Positions 41,601 through 53,659 of a DNA stretch of 64,000 nt are shown here, piece by piece (position 1 is the first letter of the stretch; every line of letters begins with the position of its first letter). The notes beneath the pieces were generated by a model. The model did not search any database. It saw nothing but the letters and a program-made list of their open reading frames with translations, and was not told the origin of the DNA. The translations under genes were made by a program, and so were the position numbers. Origin of the DNA: Oreocharis arfaki (lineage: Eukaryota > Chordata > Aves > Passeriformes > Paramythiidae); assembly GCA_013398015.1 (NCBI GenBank), contig VZRR01002766.1, positions 161,381-225,380 of the forward strand, written 5' to 3'.

Positions 41601-44309
41601 CCTGGAGGAATTCCAGGCTGGCAGCACAGCCCCCTCCCTGCAGTGCCACACTGGTAGCCAACAGGGAGACCCAACAACTCGGCAGTGCTACATCCAAACT
41701 CTTCATCCACTCTTGTGTTTCACCTGGTGTGACCAATGGTGGTGTGAGTGCTCCTCTTCTTCTTGTCCACTAATGACCTGCGTGAAATGCTCAGCTCACC
41801 AGTGTGTGGTGACAGTCACACAGGAGTCTCTCTCTTTGTTTTCTGGTAAGAGAAACCATGACAGGGCACAATATATTCAATTTTACTGTACCTGTGACCA
41901 GCTCCCAACCAGGCACTGCAACCTCACTGCCCACCAAGCACAGGTGCATCTCCAACCCATTGCTTTAAACCAGCCACAGAGCCAACACCCTGGGAACCTG
42001 TGTGATTTCTAAGACACTGGAGAAGAACTTGGAGAATTTTTGAGTTGTACACATCTCCAGGCACTTCTGCAAATGATGCTGAGTGCACCCAGCTCACACC
42101 ACAGGATCCCTGCTATGCTGCAGTCTGCAGCAGAGCACTAAATGCAATCCTCTCCAACAGAGAAGTCTGGGACACTTATAAGAAAATGTGACCATATCTG
42201 TCCAAAATGTAATTAAGAAACTACAGCCCCAGGGGCAGAGCATCTTAGCTTTCATTTACCATTTTGTGGTTTCACAATTACACTAAGAAGGTCAAAACAT
42301 CCCTTTGCCAAACTGGTTTGAGTGAAAAGTTGTGTATTTCTATCTGGTGTCAGGGATCACTAGCCTGTCTCCAGCTCTTACAAGATGTACAGTAAAAAAA
42401 AAATTCCTAGTCTTCCTCCTCATCTTCCAGAGTTTAGAAAGGGCCTTGGATCAAAACCACAGCAAAATACAGCAGCCACCATCACCACAGCTGAATGTGA
42501 ATCACCCATGCAGTGATTGGGTGTGAGTTGTATGCCCACACGAATGTTCATTTTCTAGATAAGAAGACAAGGAGAAGCTGTAAAGTGAAAGTTTTCTTGT
42601 TTGACTCAGTAAGGGTCTTTATTCAAGCTCCACTCCCTCACTCTAGCTTAGGTCCTGTTCTCTCTTGTTGGATTTAGCTGCTGCTACAGCCAGAATTTCC
42701 TTTTTGCCTCATTAGCCAGAGCAATGGCTAGTTTTAAAGCTTTGCTAACACTTCCTTCCTTCTCCCCATCCATAATGCTCCATCAGGCATCATCATGGTT
42801 CAGCGAGAAAATAATGAAGAAAAATGTACATTCGACAGTTTGCTGAGACTGCTTGCTCTGCTAGTCTCAATTTTGGTTTTTGTTAATTCCTGAAACGCTT
42901 CTGCCAGGCAATACCTACTCTGCAGCAGGAAGCAGCAATCCTGCAGTCACAGAACCCAAGGTCTGTTTCCACACAGCAGCAGAGGGAGGTGCTGTAGTGG
43001 ACCTGGCAGTTCTGACCCTTGGAGTTCACACTGGCCGTGTCTCTGCTCCGGATGGATACACCTGAACGGGTGCATGAATATGGACGGGCTCATGTCCTCA
43101 GACACCTACCAGCATCTGTGGCAGGGAGCCACAAGCTATGAAAAGAGCCAAAGCACCCCACATGTTTGGGAAGAAATACACCCTGTAGTTAACCACCAAT
43201 GTAATGTACACAGCTTATTCCCGCCTCACCACCATTCATCCAAAGAAATCCTTGAGTCGCCGCTGCCAAAAAAGCAGGGACATTTCAAAGTAGCCACATG
43301 CAGATTAACCAGGACTTTTGCTGGCTCCAAAAGAGTCAACACAAGCTGAGTGCACAGCCTCAGACACATCAGGCCTCCTGCTGCCGTTTATGTGGCCACA
43401 AACAGAGATCAGTCTTACGTTCTCATCCGCTCAGTGCCTGGGCTGGCTCCTTGCTCGGCCCAGACTCAAAGCCAGCGTTGTGTGCAGCAAACACAGAACT
43501 TGTGCCCACCTGGGCCATGGTGCATCACTGGCTCTCACTCTGACCAGTGTTCCCTAGAGTTACAAGCTGGGGTAAATCAGAGGAATCGCGACAAAACAAA
43601 CACCAGTAGGCCATCCTTAATTCAGAAATTGTGCTCTGTATTCCCAGCCACCATCATCAGACACCTCATCCTTCAATGCATAGACACTTTTCAACCTGCA
43701 GACCAAGAGCCCCTGGGAATCTTGAGATGATTCTACAAAGGGTAATTAAGAAAAGTGAGTCTGTTGTTAATGGACTTAAATTAGCTCTATGGGGATCCAC
43801 GTTCTCACTGAAAAGTTTTTTTTAATAAGACGAAAAAGAAGGTTTACATGGACACTCACTGCACAGAGAGTACATTCTCCGAAGTGTCAGAGGTCAGAGA
43901 CACCTTCTTGGCCCCTCTCCTGGACACATCACATCCCTTCACTGTCTCTCCCCATGCACTGCTGACCAGCTCTCTATGGGGTGACCCCCTGCTATGCTGC
44001 TGTTTCACACAAGCTCAGCCCATAAGACCCAAAACCAAACAGCAAAAGATCACTGGACCGAGATGTAAGGAGTAGAAAACTTCTTTCCTAAAAGTAATGT
44101 TCATAAAATTGAAAATAAATTAACCTGAGACAGCTCCTGTAACACAGTACCACCGATCAAATATTACAGCATGCTCACTCTGAAGAGAAGCCCTGTGCCT
44201 TGCCACATGTGCCCAGTCCTCTCTAAACTTCATTAAAGTCTAGTAAAAAATAAATAAGATAAATATCATTTGCATTTATTATACGAATTAGAAGAGCTTG
44301 CCAGATGGG
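38685..44309. other. Gene-free unique sequence
   Basis: No supported gene. The longest open frame (41350-42012, plus, 220 codons) is Cys-, Ser- and Gln-rich with no domain or repeat pattern I recognise. It has no promoter-like or splice-like context and the area is CpG-poor; I treat it as chance. A-rich runs occur at about 40240-40255. The sequence near 44220-44290 is AT-rich. Confidence 0.55.
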
Positions 44310-44830
44310 GAGCTCTCCTCCAGCAGGGCCCTTGTTTTCTAGGAGAGAAAAGCACTGGCACTACCCAGCTGTTTGGGGCCTGTGATGTTCCCTCTCCTAG
44401 AAAACCATCGCCCCTGGCTTCTCCCTGTAATTAGTTCGTGCTAATACCCTTGGCTGGGCTGCGGAAAAGTCACATTCTGAAAGATCACCCTTGCGAACAG
44501 CTGTACTCGGGAGACAAAACGTCACCACTCCAAGCTGTCAGCCAATTCATCTCCAGTGAAAGTCAACCGGGCCATAAATTGGGAGTTCTTTATCTCAGGA
44601 CAGCAGACTGAGCGGGGCTTTAATTGCTGAGCTATGCTAATGAGCCTTGTTTGTGACACAAGGTGCTTCGTGGTGGCTCTGTCTGAGAGCGCGGCACCGT
44701 CACCCCCCCGGAGGACACGCACAATCAGCTTAGAGCCGCGGCCGTCTGGAGGCAGGAAAGAAATCATGTACCAGCCCCCTCAGCATGGCACCTTATCAAA
44801 GGCATCATTTACAGCTGCTTCGTGCAGTGG
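44310..44830. promoter_or_regulatory. Candidate conserved enhancer-like element
   Basis: Compared with its neighbours, this block has more CpG (agcgcggcaccg and gccgcggccg, for example) and no repeat. It carries a dense series of developmental-factor-like motifs: taattagttcgtgctaat, gccataaatt, tttaattg, atgctaatgag, cttatcaaagg and acaatcag. This is the texture of vertebrate conserved non-coding elements near developmental regulators. An 81-codon minus-strand frame overlaps it (44522-44767) but shows no protein family. No alignment was possible, so conservation is inferred, not seen. A perfect 14-bp inverted repeat lies at its left edge. Confidence 0.35.
44334..44405. repeat. Perfect 14-bp inverted repeat
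   Basis: GTTTTCTAGGAGAG at 44334-44347 is matched exactly by its reverse complement CTCTCCTAGAAAAC at 44392-44405, leaving a 44-nt loop. Pairing stops at both ends of the arms. No transposon-like terminal motif or target duplication is obvious. It could be a stem in a transcript, a paired protein-binding site, or chance. Confidence 0.85.
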
Positions 44831-44895
44831 CAGGAGCCTCTCCTGGGTCAGCTCAGTTCAGCTCGCTCCTATTCTCTCCTCTCTTCTCCGTTTTG

Positions 44896-44916
44896 TTTTT
44901 TTTTTTTTTTTTTTTT
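44896..44916. repeat. T21 homopolymer tract
   Basis: An uninterrupted run of 21 T, with further T-rich sequence on both sides (44891-44922). It could be a simple slippage tract or the poly(A) tail of a minus-strand retrocopy. I see no recognisable parent sequence to its right. Confidence 0.9.
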
Positions 44917-45211
44917 CTTTTTCTGAATTGTGAGCTCTGCAAACATCGCTGTCCAATCATCTGCAGGGGAACAAAAAGATACCAAGAATTTAGTGTTTCC
45001 TCACAGATAAGAGCTGTGTCTGGTTTTTAAAGGAATTAAAACAAAACGAATCATGCCCGGGGATAAGCAAACGGACAAAAGAATATCAGCTGAAGTCTTT
45101 CGTGCTGAGTTCTTGAGTTAAGCTCTACTTCAGCCTGGATTTCACTTTTTTCCTTTTGGGTTAGGGGCTGCAGTAATGAAAACAGTTATTTTAACGTTCA
45201 TATTTTGGAAA

Positions 45212-45385
45212 ATCATCAGAGAATCACAGAATGGTATGGCCTGGAAGGGATCTTGAAGCCCATGTAATTTCAACCCCACTGCCACGGGTGGGGAACATTC
45301 TGCTAGATCAGGTTACTGAGAGCCCTACCCAGGCTGGTCTTCAATATCTCCAGGGGTGCGGAGTCTGCAGCCTCCCTGGGCAAAA
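45212..45385 (-). mobile_element. CR1 LINE 3'-end fragment
   Basis: The plus strand shows the complement of the avian CR1 3' end: atcagagaatcacagaatgg, tatggcctggaagggatcttgaag, ttcaaccccactgccac, ggtgggga, ctagatcaggttactgagagcc and cccaggctggtcttcaatat. After cagcctccctgggca the similarity is lost. It is a 5'-truncated, non-coding copy on the minus strand. Confidence 0.9.
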
Positions 45386-45551
45386 TAATAGCCCAGGTGG
45401 ACATGAGGCTACAGATTTCCTTGTCCAGTTATCAAATGCTGTTTCCTTTGCCCCATTAATGAAAAGACTTGCTTGCCACAGAAAGCCCAAGCCACATTTC
45501 CACGGGTAAGACCAGTGCTTGGCATCTTTAAAAATCATTAGAACTTAAATG

Positions 45552-46000
45552 TGGCATTATTATTCTTATGGTGCTGCCCAGGGACACGTGCAGGCATCGC
45601 AGACCCTGTGTGCCAGACACTCTACAAACATCCATTTCCCCAGTCCCTGAGATCTTTTAACCTGGGGGCCCAACCTTGCATTCACTCACACACTTGAGTA
45701 ACCACCAGCATCTCATGGCCCTGCTGAAATCAACACAACTGATGAATGGAACGAAATCAGTAATTACCCATGTGCTTAATTATTTGCAGAACTGGGGGCG
45801 AAGTGCTTCATTTTTAGCTTTACGCTTGAAAATATTGGTTCTAATCTAGTGTGCCTCGCTTTGCGCTCAATCCCACCAGGAGCAGCGCGGTCTGGCCTAA
45901 TTAGGCAAAAGCACTTAACGAGGTGTTTAAGCACGTGAACAAACCCATCGACTGAACACTGCATTGCTTGGCTTGGCCCAGCCCCTCGCAGGATGGGGCC
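45552..46000. repeat. Long ancient sauropsid interspersed repeat
   Basis: The order of blocks fits an old repeat known from reptile and bird genomes. A gcattattattcttatggtgctgcc start leads to accctgtgtgcc, agacactctacaaacatcc and cagtccctgagatctt. Next come a gcattcactcacacacttgagtaa half-site and a counterpart, cccatgtgcttaattatttgcag. A second, similar half-palindrome (caaaagcacttaacgaggtg, then ttaagcacgtgaacaaaccc) ends near ggatggggccc at about 46000. Two related units, or one unit with an insertion at about 45800-45865, are possible. It lies within 200 bp of the CR1 on its left. The family name is unknown to me; the identification is by memory of recurring blocks. Confidence 0.6.
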
Positions 46001-47143
46001 CTTCAGCCCAGGTGTTAGGGGGACATAACTGAGGGTGGGAAGCACGACTCAAACCCCAAACCTGTCCAAGGCCACATGTTCAGGGTGTTGGGCACCCCAG
46101 GGCTCCCCTGGCTGCTGCCCAGCAGTGTGGTGGGTGAGCCAGGAGCTCTGGCAGGGCTGAGGACCCACCAATATGTCCCCTGCTCCCGTCCTGGATGGCA
46201 TCCAAGTCTGCGCAGGGAAGGGGGTGCGCAGAGGCAGTGCTGGGATTCAAAGAGAAGCTGCAAATGTTCTCTGTAATTAACTGACTGGAAGCCTTCATGC
46301 TCAAAAGCACATCCCTCGTGTAACACTGGCCACAGCTGCCACTCTGCAGCAGAGAAGCAGCCGAGCCCTGCTGCAGCACGGATGTCTCTGGGGGCTGGAG
46401 CAGAGCGGACGTCCCTCACTGCCAGACTGGGAGAGGCACAGGTCAGGGGTGGGGGCTGCAGAAGAGGGCTTGCAGCCAGAGCCCTCTGCACCTCTGCTTC
46501 CAACTCTTTCTTTTTCCCAGGCTGAGAGTACCTGCAACAGGGCACATGCATGAGGAGACCCAGCTCTCCCCAGGCCTGGGCTGCCTGGGATGAAGCCTCC
46601 AACCGTGGCTTGCTTCTTCCAAGCCCTAATTTTAGGCCCTTTAGGACACAAAATAATGATAACACACTCCCTGGAAAAAAAATCCCCTTGGGCCTGTGTA
46701 AAATTAGCAGAGTGCTGACTGTCCCACTTTCGCTCCCACTATGTGGGGCAGCCTGGCTTATTAATACACTGGACTCATTTCAAGATCCTCTGCTTTCCCC
46801 CTTGCAAAGGGAGCCTGGAGGCAGCCAGACTGCTTCTCCCAGTAGTGCCAAAGGTGCCCCTCTTACCCTGACAGACAAAGCCTCCTGCACGCCACCTGGG
46901 AAGGTAGCAGGAGAGGACAGGGCAAGGTGGAGGAGCTGCAGGCTGCCCTGATGTTGCAGGGGAGGAAGAGGAGGGATGTGCCCTTTGCTGGCACAGGAGA
47001 CTCTCCAACAAGGAGGGTGAAGAACAGCTTGGGCTCTCCAAGGGGGAGAAGATAAACCACAGATTCTCTTCACGCTTCAGAGCAGCCTGGCAAGGCAGCA
47101 GGGACTTCAATGCCACTCCTGGAAGGAGCTGTCTCTCTGTCCT

Positions 47144-47169
47144 ACACACACAGAAACACACACACACAC
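47144..47169. repeat. (CA)n microsatellite, interrupted
   Basis: A run of CA dinucleotides broken once by 'gaa'. It is a short, ordinary microsatellite that could be polymorphic in length. Confidence 0.9.
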
Positions 47170-49319
47170 CTGGAAATAAAACACAGCAAAAAAACTTCCC
47201 AAAAGTGGCATTGTTACCATAGTTCAATATCAGTGTACAATACAACCTCTACCCAAGAGCTCACAGGAGATTGGTCCCTTGAGACCTGTCTGACCTCCTG
47301 ACAGGACTCCCCAGGGTAAGGGAATTTCAGAGTTGTTGTGAGATTTCTTCCAGTGTGGAAGAAGAATCTGAGCTAAACTGCAATGTGCAAGGAGAAACCT
47401 GGGAGAAGAGAAAAGGGGAGCTGACCCCCAGACACATCTACAAGTGATATGACTGCACACATTAGAGCCATTCAAGGAGAGGGAACCTCAGCTAAAGGAA
47501 CAAAGTTTTTGGAAATAAGGTTTTTCATAATGTCACATAGCCTGTTCTTTCCCTGCAGACTACAATCTGCTCCAACATTGTTTTATCTCACACTGTTCAC
47601 AGTGAGTGTTGTGAGACTCCAATCCTGAGCCAGCTTCCCTGTTAAACACGGATTTAACCTCAGCTCAAACAAAACCTCACAAAATTACGACTAGCTTTGA
47701 CTCAGATATGGAACACAACAACATAGGAAGAGAGAGAAGAGGAAAGATCTGGGGCAAAACGATGCTGTGTACCTTAAAAAAGAGGAGTGTATAAACTGCC
47801 CTCACCCCACACAGCCTCAAGAGCTAAGCCTAAGAATCAAATACATTTCAGTAAACAAAAATCCACTGGAATAGCACTGTTTTTCCCTGTGTAGGTTTTT
47901 TTTTCTCCCGTGGAGACAGCAATTTTTTTTTCTTTCTACGAGGTACATTATTCCATTTAAGTGCTTGTGTGTGTTTATTAATAGAGCGAAAATGAGTGAA
48001 CAAGGAGCTGCTCTGGGGAGGCTGAAAGCCTGTACTGGAGCAATGAATCAGAGGAGCAAATCCATTTAGGAAAATGCTCATTTTAAGACAAGTTCCTTTC
48101 ACATTTGAGTTATTTCCCTCTACACCCCAAACGCAATGAGACCCAGTGACACGCCAGTCCTACAACACCCTGTACACACCCCAGGCAGGACCCTCCAGCT
48201 GCATCTCCTGATGTTGTGCTAAAAAACAACCAGAGAGTGACCAACAGCAGCTCACACATGCTGGGAAGCTGTGAATGATCACTAGAAACATTTAGAAACC
48301 ATCCCTCACTCAGCAAGGCCTGAGTCGGGCTGTAGAGGAACTGCTGCAACACTGGCACCATCACAGCTACTGCTGCCATGTGGTGGATGGAAGAGATGAG
48401 ATCTGAGATGGTTGTGGCCCTCCATGATGTATCCTGTATCCACAGGCAAGCCCCAGGGCTGCAAAGGCCTCCTGGGCTCGTGGGGGACCATTCGCAGCTC
48501 CTTGCAGCTGCTCTCCAGAGGCACGGGTGACATCGCCGCTCGCTCCAGAGCAGGGAGAGGGTCCTGCTGTGCCCAGTGCTGCTGACAAACCCACAGGAAA
48601 GACCTGAAGAAGTGCACACACAAAACCAGACACAGATGTGGGCACAGTTCCCAAAGCAGAGGAAAACCAGGTGCCCAGAGCTGGCCTTGGAAAGGGAGTC
48701 AGAAGAAGGCGAGGCACTCCGGGAAGACGTGCCAGCAAGTGTCACCAGGGAGGGAAAGCACGCATTGTTCACTCGCTAATGAAAGGTGTTTAGTAACGTG
48801 AGAAGAAATATTTCAAGGCCAGCTCATCCCTTACCATAGCACCCCCCCCAGGTCTGGCAGTGACACCTGAGCTCCTGCTACATGGGGACCACAAAGCTCC
48901 CTGAGGACACCGAAGGTCCCACATATTTTATTCACTGACTGTTTCCAAAGGCCATTGTTATTTACTTGCCGTCAGTATCTGTGCTCGGCACTTTCAGCTC
49001 TCTCTTGGCTTTGCTAAAACAGTTTCCCAGCCCAGTGGGAGGCTGCTGCTGGATCCAGCAGAGCCAGGACAGTTTCTGATGTGGCCGTACCCCTGGCAAA
49101 GCCCAGCACCAAGCCCCTGTGTCTACAGTATCGCCGTTCCTGTGTGCGCTCAAAGGAGATTAGCTGATCTCAGACAGTGTCTAATGAAAGCTGAGTTTTT
49201 CCATGCCAGCATTCGCCTTTCCAGCCTGAAAACACACGGCTGGAAGGTTGGCCTGGCATTCAGGCTGCAGCATGTGACTCTTTAATGAGGGAGGTCTATG
49301 AACTGCAGGACTAATGCAC

Positions 49320-49490
49320 ACGGGCGCAAAAGCAGCTCCCCGACGTGACCTGCTTCACTGGAGTGGAAGGATTTTTTTTTTTCTTCTGTGATTAAGGCCC
49401 ATTATGGGGAAGCAAACCTATTCTCGGCTCTTTCACGGCCCTAGCAGGTGATTATGACCAAATTCTATAATCATGTTCTGCCTTAGGAGT
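49320..49490. promoter_or_regulatory. Possible enhancer-like block
   Basis: The block has scattered CpG (acgggcgc, cccgacgtgac, tcacggcc) and AT-rich homeodomain-like motifs (gtgattaaggcccattatgg, ggtgattatgacc, tataatcatg), split by a short T-run. It holds no repeat or open frame of note. The resemblance to conserved non-coding elements is an impression from composition and motif density only. Confidence 0.22.
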
Positions 49491-52400
49491 TCCCCACCAA
49501 AAAGACGAGATTAAAATGCTGTTTTTCACAGGAGGATGCAGCAGGTTCAGGTGTTAGGGGGATGAATGTCACAGCGATGCTAGTAAAATGTAAAGACTAA
49601 AACTGGAGCAAGCCCTGCAGTGCTGGCTTTGAAAGCCTCTGCAGAATGGCTGGATCACAGTGGTCTTTTGGATCTCTGAGCAACACCTGCAGCAAATGTG
49701 GCTTCACTGCTTCCCTCCTCCCTGCCATCCTACCCAACAGCAGCCTGCTTGGAAAGCATCAGGAAGGAGAAGCCAGCAAGCAGAGCAGCTGTTACATGGC
49801 TCGGTGTCAACAAGCATTTCAAGCCCACACAGGGCACCGAGGGACAGGTTTGCCCTCACTCCCACCTCGAGGTATCACACTGCTGGCTGGGCTGTGGCTT
49901 CTCCTGTAGAAGGGCAGAGGGCACCTTGCCCCCGAGCCACCTCTTTCCCCACCTTTAACATTAAGGAGGAAATAAATCAAAGAGAGTGAGGTGCTCAGGA
50001 ACCAACATGGCAGGGAAAGTGTCTTTTTCCCATTTTTAATTCAGTATTTGCGTGCTTATTCCAGCAGATGTTGCAGCTAGACCTAAAAGTGCTGCATTGC
50101 CCAAAGGCTGACGGTAGTCCCTGCAGAAACGGGGAATTCCTTGGACCCTGGCAGGTGGAGGCAGTGCCAAACTCCTTCAGTCCCAGTAATGAGGAGTGTC
50201 AGGCACCACTCAATCTCCTGGATACTCCCAAAAGTGTTCATCACCTTTCTCTAATTTGCTTCTGAAAGAAACAGTGAAATAACGTTTTCTATCTGCTCTT
50301 GCAGGAGAAAGTCACAAACAAACAGGAAGAGAACGTGAGTGACGAACTAGAAAAGAGTAAAACTGGAGCTGCCCTGAGGAGCTGCAGCCTCACCCCATGT
50401 GCAGACTGTGCTACTTCAGTGAAATCAATGTAAAGCCAACTCTGTCCAGTTCACTCAGGTCCACAGTTGATGTCATGGAGTACCACGAGTAACTTTCATG
50501 CAAAAGTTTTTGCTGTTCTCCCATCATTCTGATTCAGAAATGTTGCTCTAAATTGCTTCACACTGGGGGCTTTTTTCTGACTTATTGCGACAACTCTCTG
50601 CTCCCTATTTATACATTATCTCCTAGTTTTCCACAGAGCAAGCAAAAACCCAACCCAGATTTTCATATTTCACAGACCCTTTTTTTATTTTCCTTTTTTT
50701 TTGTCTAAATCACTTCAGGACTCCCACTGTCCTGGGATTAGCCCAGCTTTCTTTTTTTTTTTGAGGCCACAGAACGAAAATATTGTGGTAACATAAAAAA
50801 ACAGGGCTTTCCATAGCTAAGAGCCATGGGAAGGGAGGAGGGCAGAGCTTGGTGACTGCCACAATCACAGCCAGTGCTGCCGACGTGCTTCAAACCACGC
50901 TCAGCTCACTGCCAGTGTGGGCAGCCTCTGTGTTTGCTCTCCATGTCTGCAGGAACTTAACAACCAAGTCATGGCAGCAGAAAAATGGCTTGAGTAACAA
51001 CAGGTTGCATGGGGATGGTCATCACTGGACAGGGGAGAGGGACACCTGCCCTGGACTGACGGGAGCGCCGTGGCTGGAGGGGCAGCCAGATGACCCAAAC
51101 CTGCTCCCAGGCTCACTGCTCCTTTTCCCTAAACAAGGTTGATTTCTGGCCTTGAACTACTTGATGGGCTTCCCTGGAGTACCCAGCGTGGTTTCCATGG
51201 AATTCTCCTCTTTCCAATGGGATAAAAATGCATCTGATCTCTTCCTCACATGCTAACAAACACTGGAGGAAAACAACAGAAGCCTCCAGGAGAAAATACT
51301 TCAGCTGTTTTGCGAAGACATAAAAACCAGTGATACAAAAAAACGTTGCATTGAAGCACCTTAAAAACCCAACCCATGATCTTTTTTCTCATTATGAAGA
51401 GCATTTTACGAAACAAACTCCTTCAAGTAGATGCAGCTGCCTGCATCCAGTGAGCAAGAGGAATAAAGCCTGCCCTCAGACAGCATTTCAGGCAGCGTTT
51501 AGTAAAATCCCAAAGATTTGAGTGCTGTTTGCCACACCATGTAGTGTTTCCAAGAGTAGATCTAAACATTTAGATCTAAACATCTCTTTAAAAAATCTTG
51601 AAATGCTGGAAGTGTGGTTGTGTTTTGCCTGATGAGGAAATCTGAGGAGAGAAGGGAGACGGAGTGAGCCAGTAAGAAACACACTGACAACCAGCACCAC
51701 CACCTAGACAATCCAGCAGGGATTATAGTCAGGGATTTACACATCAACATATTAGCATGGTATCTCTGGCAAAATTGATTCGTGGTAAGCCAAAGACACC
51801 ATGACCCCGTCTGTGTAAGTCCCAGAATTTAAGAACAATTAACTTTATTTGTATTTGTTTCATCTCACAGTGGCTTTTACCCTCCTACACCGCTCTGTTT
51901 CAAAGGACATTGAACACCTTTGAATTCCGGTGTTGTGATGTTTTGTGACATTGCTGAACAGCAGTACAGCAGCTCTGTCCGCTGCCTTAAAAAGAAGGAA
52001 TTCTGGCAATTTTAAAAGCTCCATTAATAAGAGGTAACCCTGTTCTGGGAAGGATGTCACCTCTCCCTTCATTTGCAGATGAATGAAGCCCTCTCTAGTT
52101 CCTGTCCCCTCTTTTGCAGGCACTGTCACTGCAGCAGCATTTCTCCACAGCACAGCCGTAGCCACGACCAAAATCACTCTTTGAATGAAACCATCTGAAT
52201 TCTGCACGGGGGAATTTATTGCTGCGAGGTTTTCTTGAGAGGCAGCAAAGCATATCTAGAGATGGGTGAAACCTGGCACGTGTCAAAATAAAATAGTGAC
52301 ATTTTTAAAATTTCTCACGGTTTCTGGGAAAAAGAAAGCAGGAATGGTAAAATGAGAGGGTTTCGATGTTTTATTACAACAAGGCCAAGGCACTCGAGCT

Positions 52401-53089
52401 TTATAGCTCTGATGGCTACAGTTGCTGAAACAGCACTTAGAAGCATTTTGAACTAACCATAAGGTTCTAAAACCCTTGTTCAAATACTGATGAATTCCGT
52501 GTATTTGAAACACTTCCATTTCAGTAAAAGCTTACAAGCGTGCTTTTCAAAGGGTGCATTTTGCTTCCAACACCCAATTTAATAAATATCTAGGCTCCCA
52601 GGAGCATCATAAATTCAGAGAAAAATCCAACCAAATCACAGCACTGTTCACTTTTTATTATCATTGCTGTTTTTTAACCTGTTATAAAATCAGTTCTAAA
52701 ATCGGTTGCTTTTCAGTAGCATGCACTTTCAATTTTTATAACATCTGGGTGTTAAACTTGGAAAAAAGTTGTCCATTAGTTTAAGACACAATGGTGTTTA
52801 TTTGTATTCTATTTATTTCAAAAGGGAAGAGCACTCATATTCATCCAGAAAGCAAGAATAATTCAGTACCAGGACAGAACTGCTGAGAAAACCAAAGATG
52901 AACCCTCCAGAAATTTGAATGGTAGAGGAACCTTCTCCCAGTTGAACATACTTATGAATAGATATTTTTGCTTTTGTCGGCTGCTCTTTTTGGCTGAGTA
53001 ACAAAAGTGGAATGTGTTGTCACTATTGGTCTTTGTGTCTCAATTATCTCCAAAAAATCATTATAAAAATGAATAAATAAGGATAAAAC

Positions 53090-53165
53090 TAGCAGGAGTC
53101 TCCTCATTAATTTCAGTGGGATCAGGATATAATGAGCTTGTCTTTTTAAAGGATTAGGATCCAGA
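53090..53165. repeat. Probable ancient sauropsid repeat fragment
   Basis: The segment ggagtctcctcattaatttc, followed by agtgggatcaggat and, further on, aaggattaggatcc, resembles the cattgatttcaatgggatcaggat core of the old sauropsid palindromic repeats. The fragment is short and its limits are uncertain. Confidence 0.38.
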
Positions 53166-53659
53166 GATATATGGAAAATCTGCATTTACATTTGTGCATT
53201 TACATTTACATCTTCTAAGTGGCCTATACCATCAATTGTTCTGCCTATTTAGAAAATGGGAATTAAATACTTCAAAATTAGTTTTTCTCTGCGTCTCATC
53301 TCTGCATTCTCGATGTCCTCACCTCTGCTTTGACTCCCAGGTCCTTAAAGCAATGCCTTTCCTGATCTCCTTCCCCAGCAGTAAAATTTCCTCATCACCA
53401 GTCTTGTCCACCACTGGCAAGTACGTCCTTGGCTGTCTGAGTGCCAGCAACGGTTTGAAATGCAAACATATCCATTTCTCCCTCTAGAGCTGGCTCTGTC
53501 TTTGGAAACCTTGCTTTTTCTGTGGAAGTTTAATAAACAAAATTCCATGACACTGAATTATACCTTATTTTAGTTACTCTACTACAGGAATGGACCAAAA
53601 CACCCACTTTTTCATTTCTCCAGCAGCTCAAGGGCTGTAGTAAGACAGCAGTGCCTAAA

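Larger units (their letters stand above)
46001..53089. other. Gene-free unique sequence
   Basis: No supported gene. Large open frames at 46015-46665 (minus, 216 codons) and 48110-48772 (minus, 220 codons) fall in GC-richer patches, overlap many other open frames and show no domain; I judge both chance. Simple features include a (CA)n tract at 47144-47169, T-rich tracts around 47898-47934 and 50694-50761, and a 14-bp unit built on tagatctaaacat repeated twice at 51557-51584. Around 50413-50436 a cttcagtgaaatcaatgtaaag segment faintly resembles old sauropsid repeats. Confidence 0.55.

Noticed and set aside
41350..42012. 220-codon plus-strand open frame
   Set aside because: No domain, biased composition (Cys, Ser, Gln, His), no splice or promoter context; fits chance in stop-poor DNA.
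44522..44767. 81-codon minus-strand frame in the enhancer-like block
   Set aside because: No protein family; the block is better explained as non-coding regulatory DNA.
46015..46665. 216-codon minus-strand open frame
   Set aside because: Composition-driven; no family resemblance; its 3' end abuts the ancient repeat region.
48110..48772. 220-codon minus-strand open frame
   Set aside because: Overlaps other open frames on both strands in a GC-rich patch; no recognisable domain.
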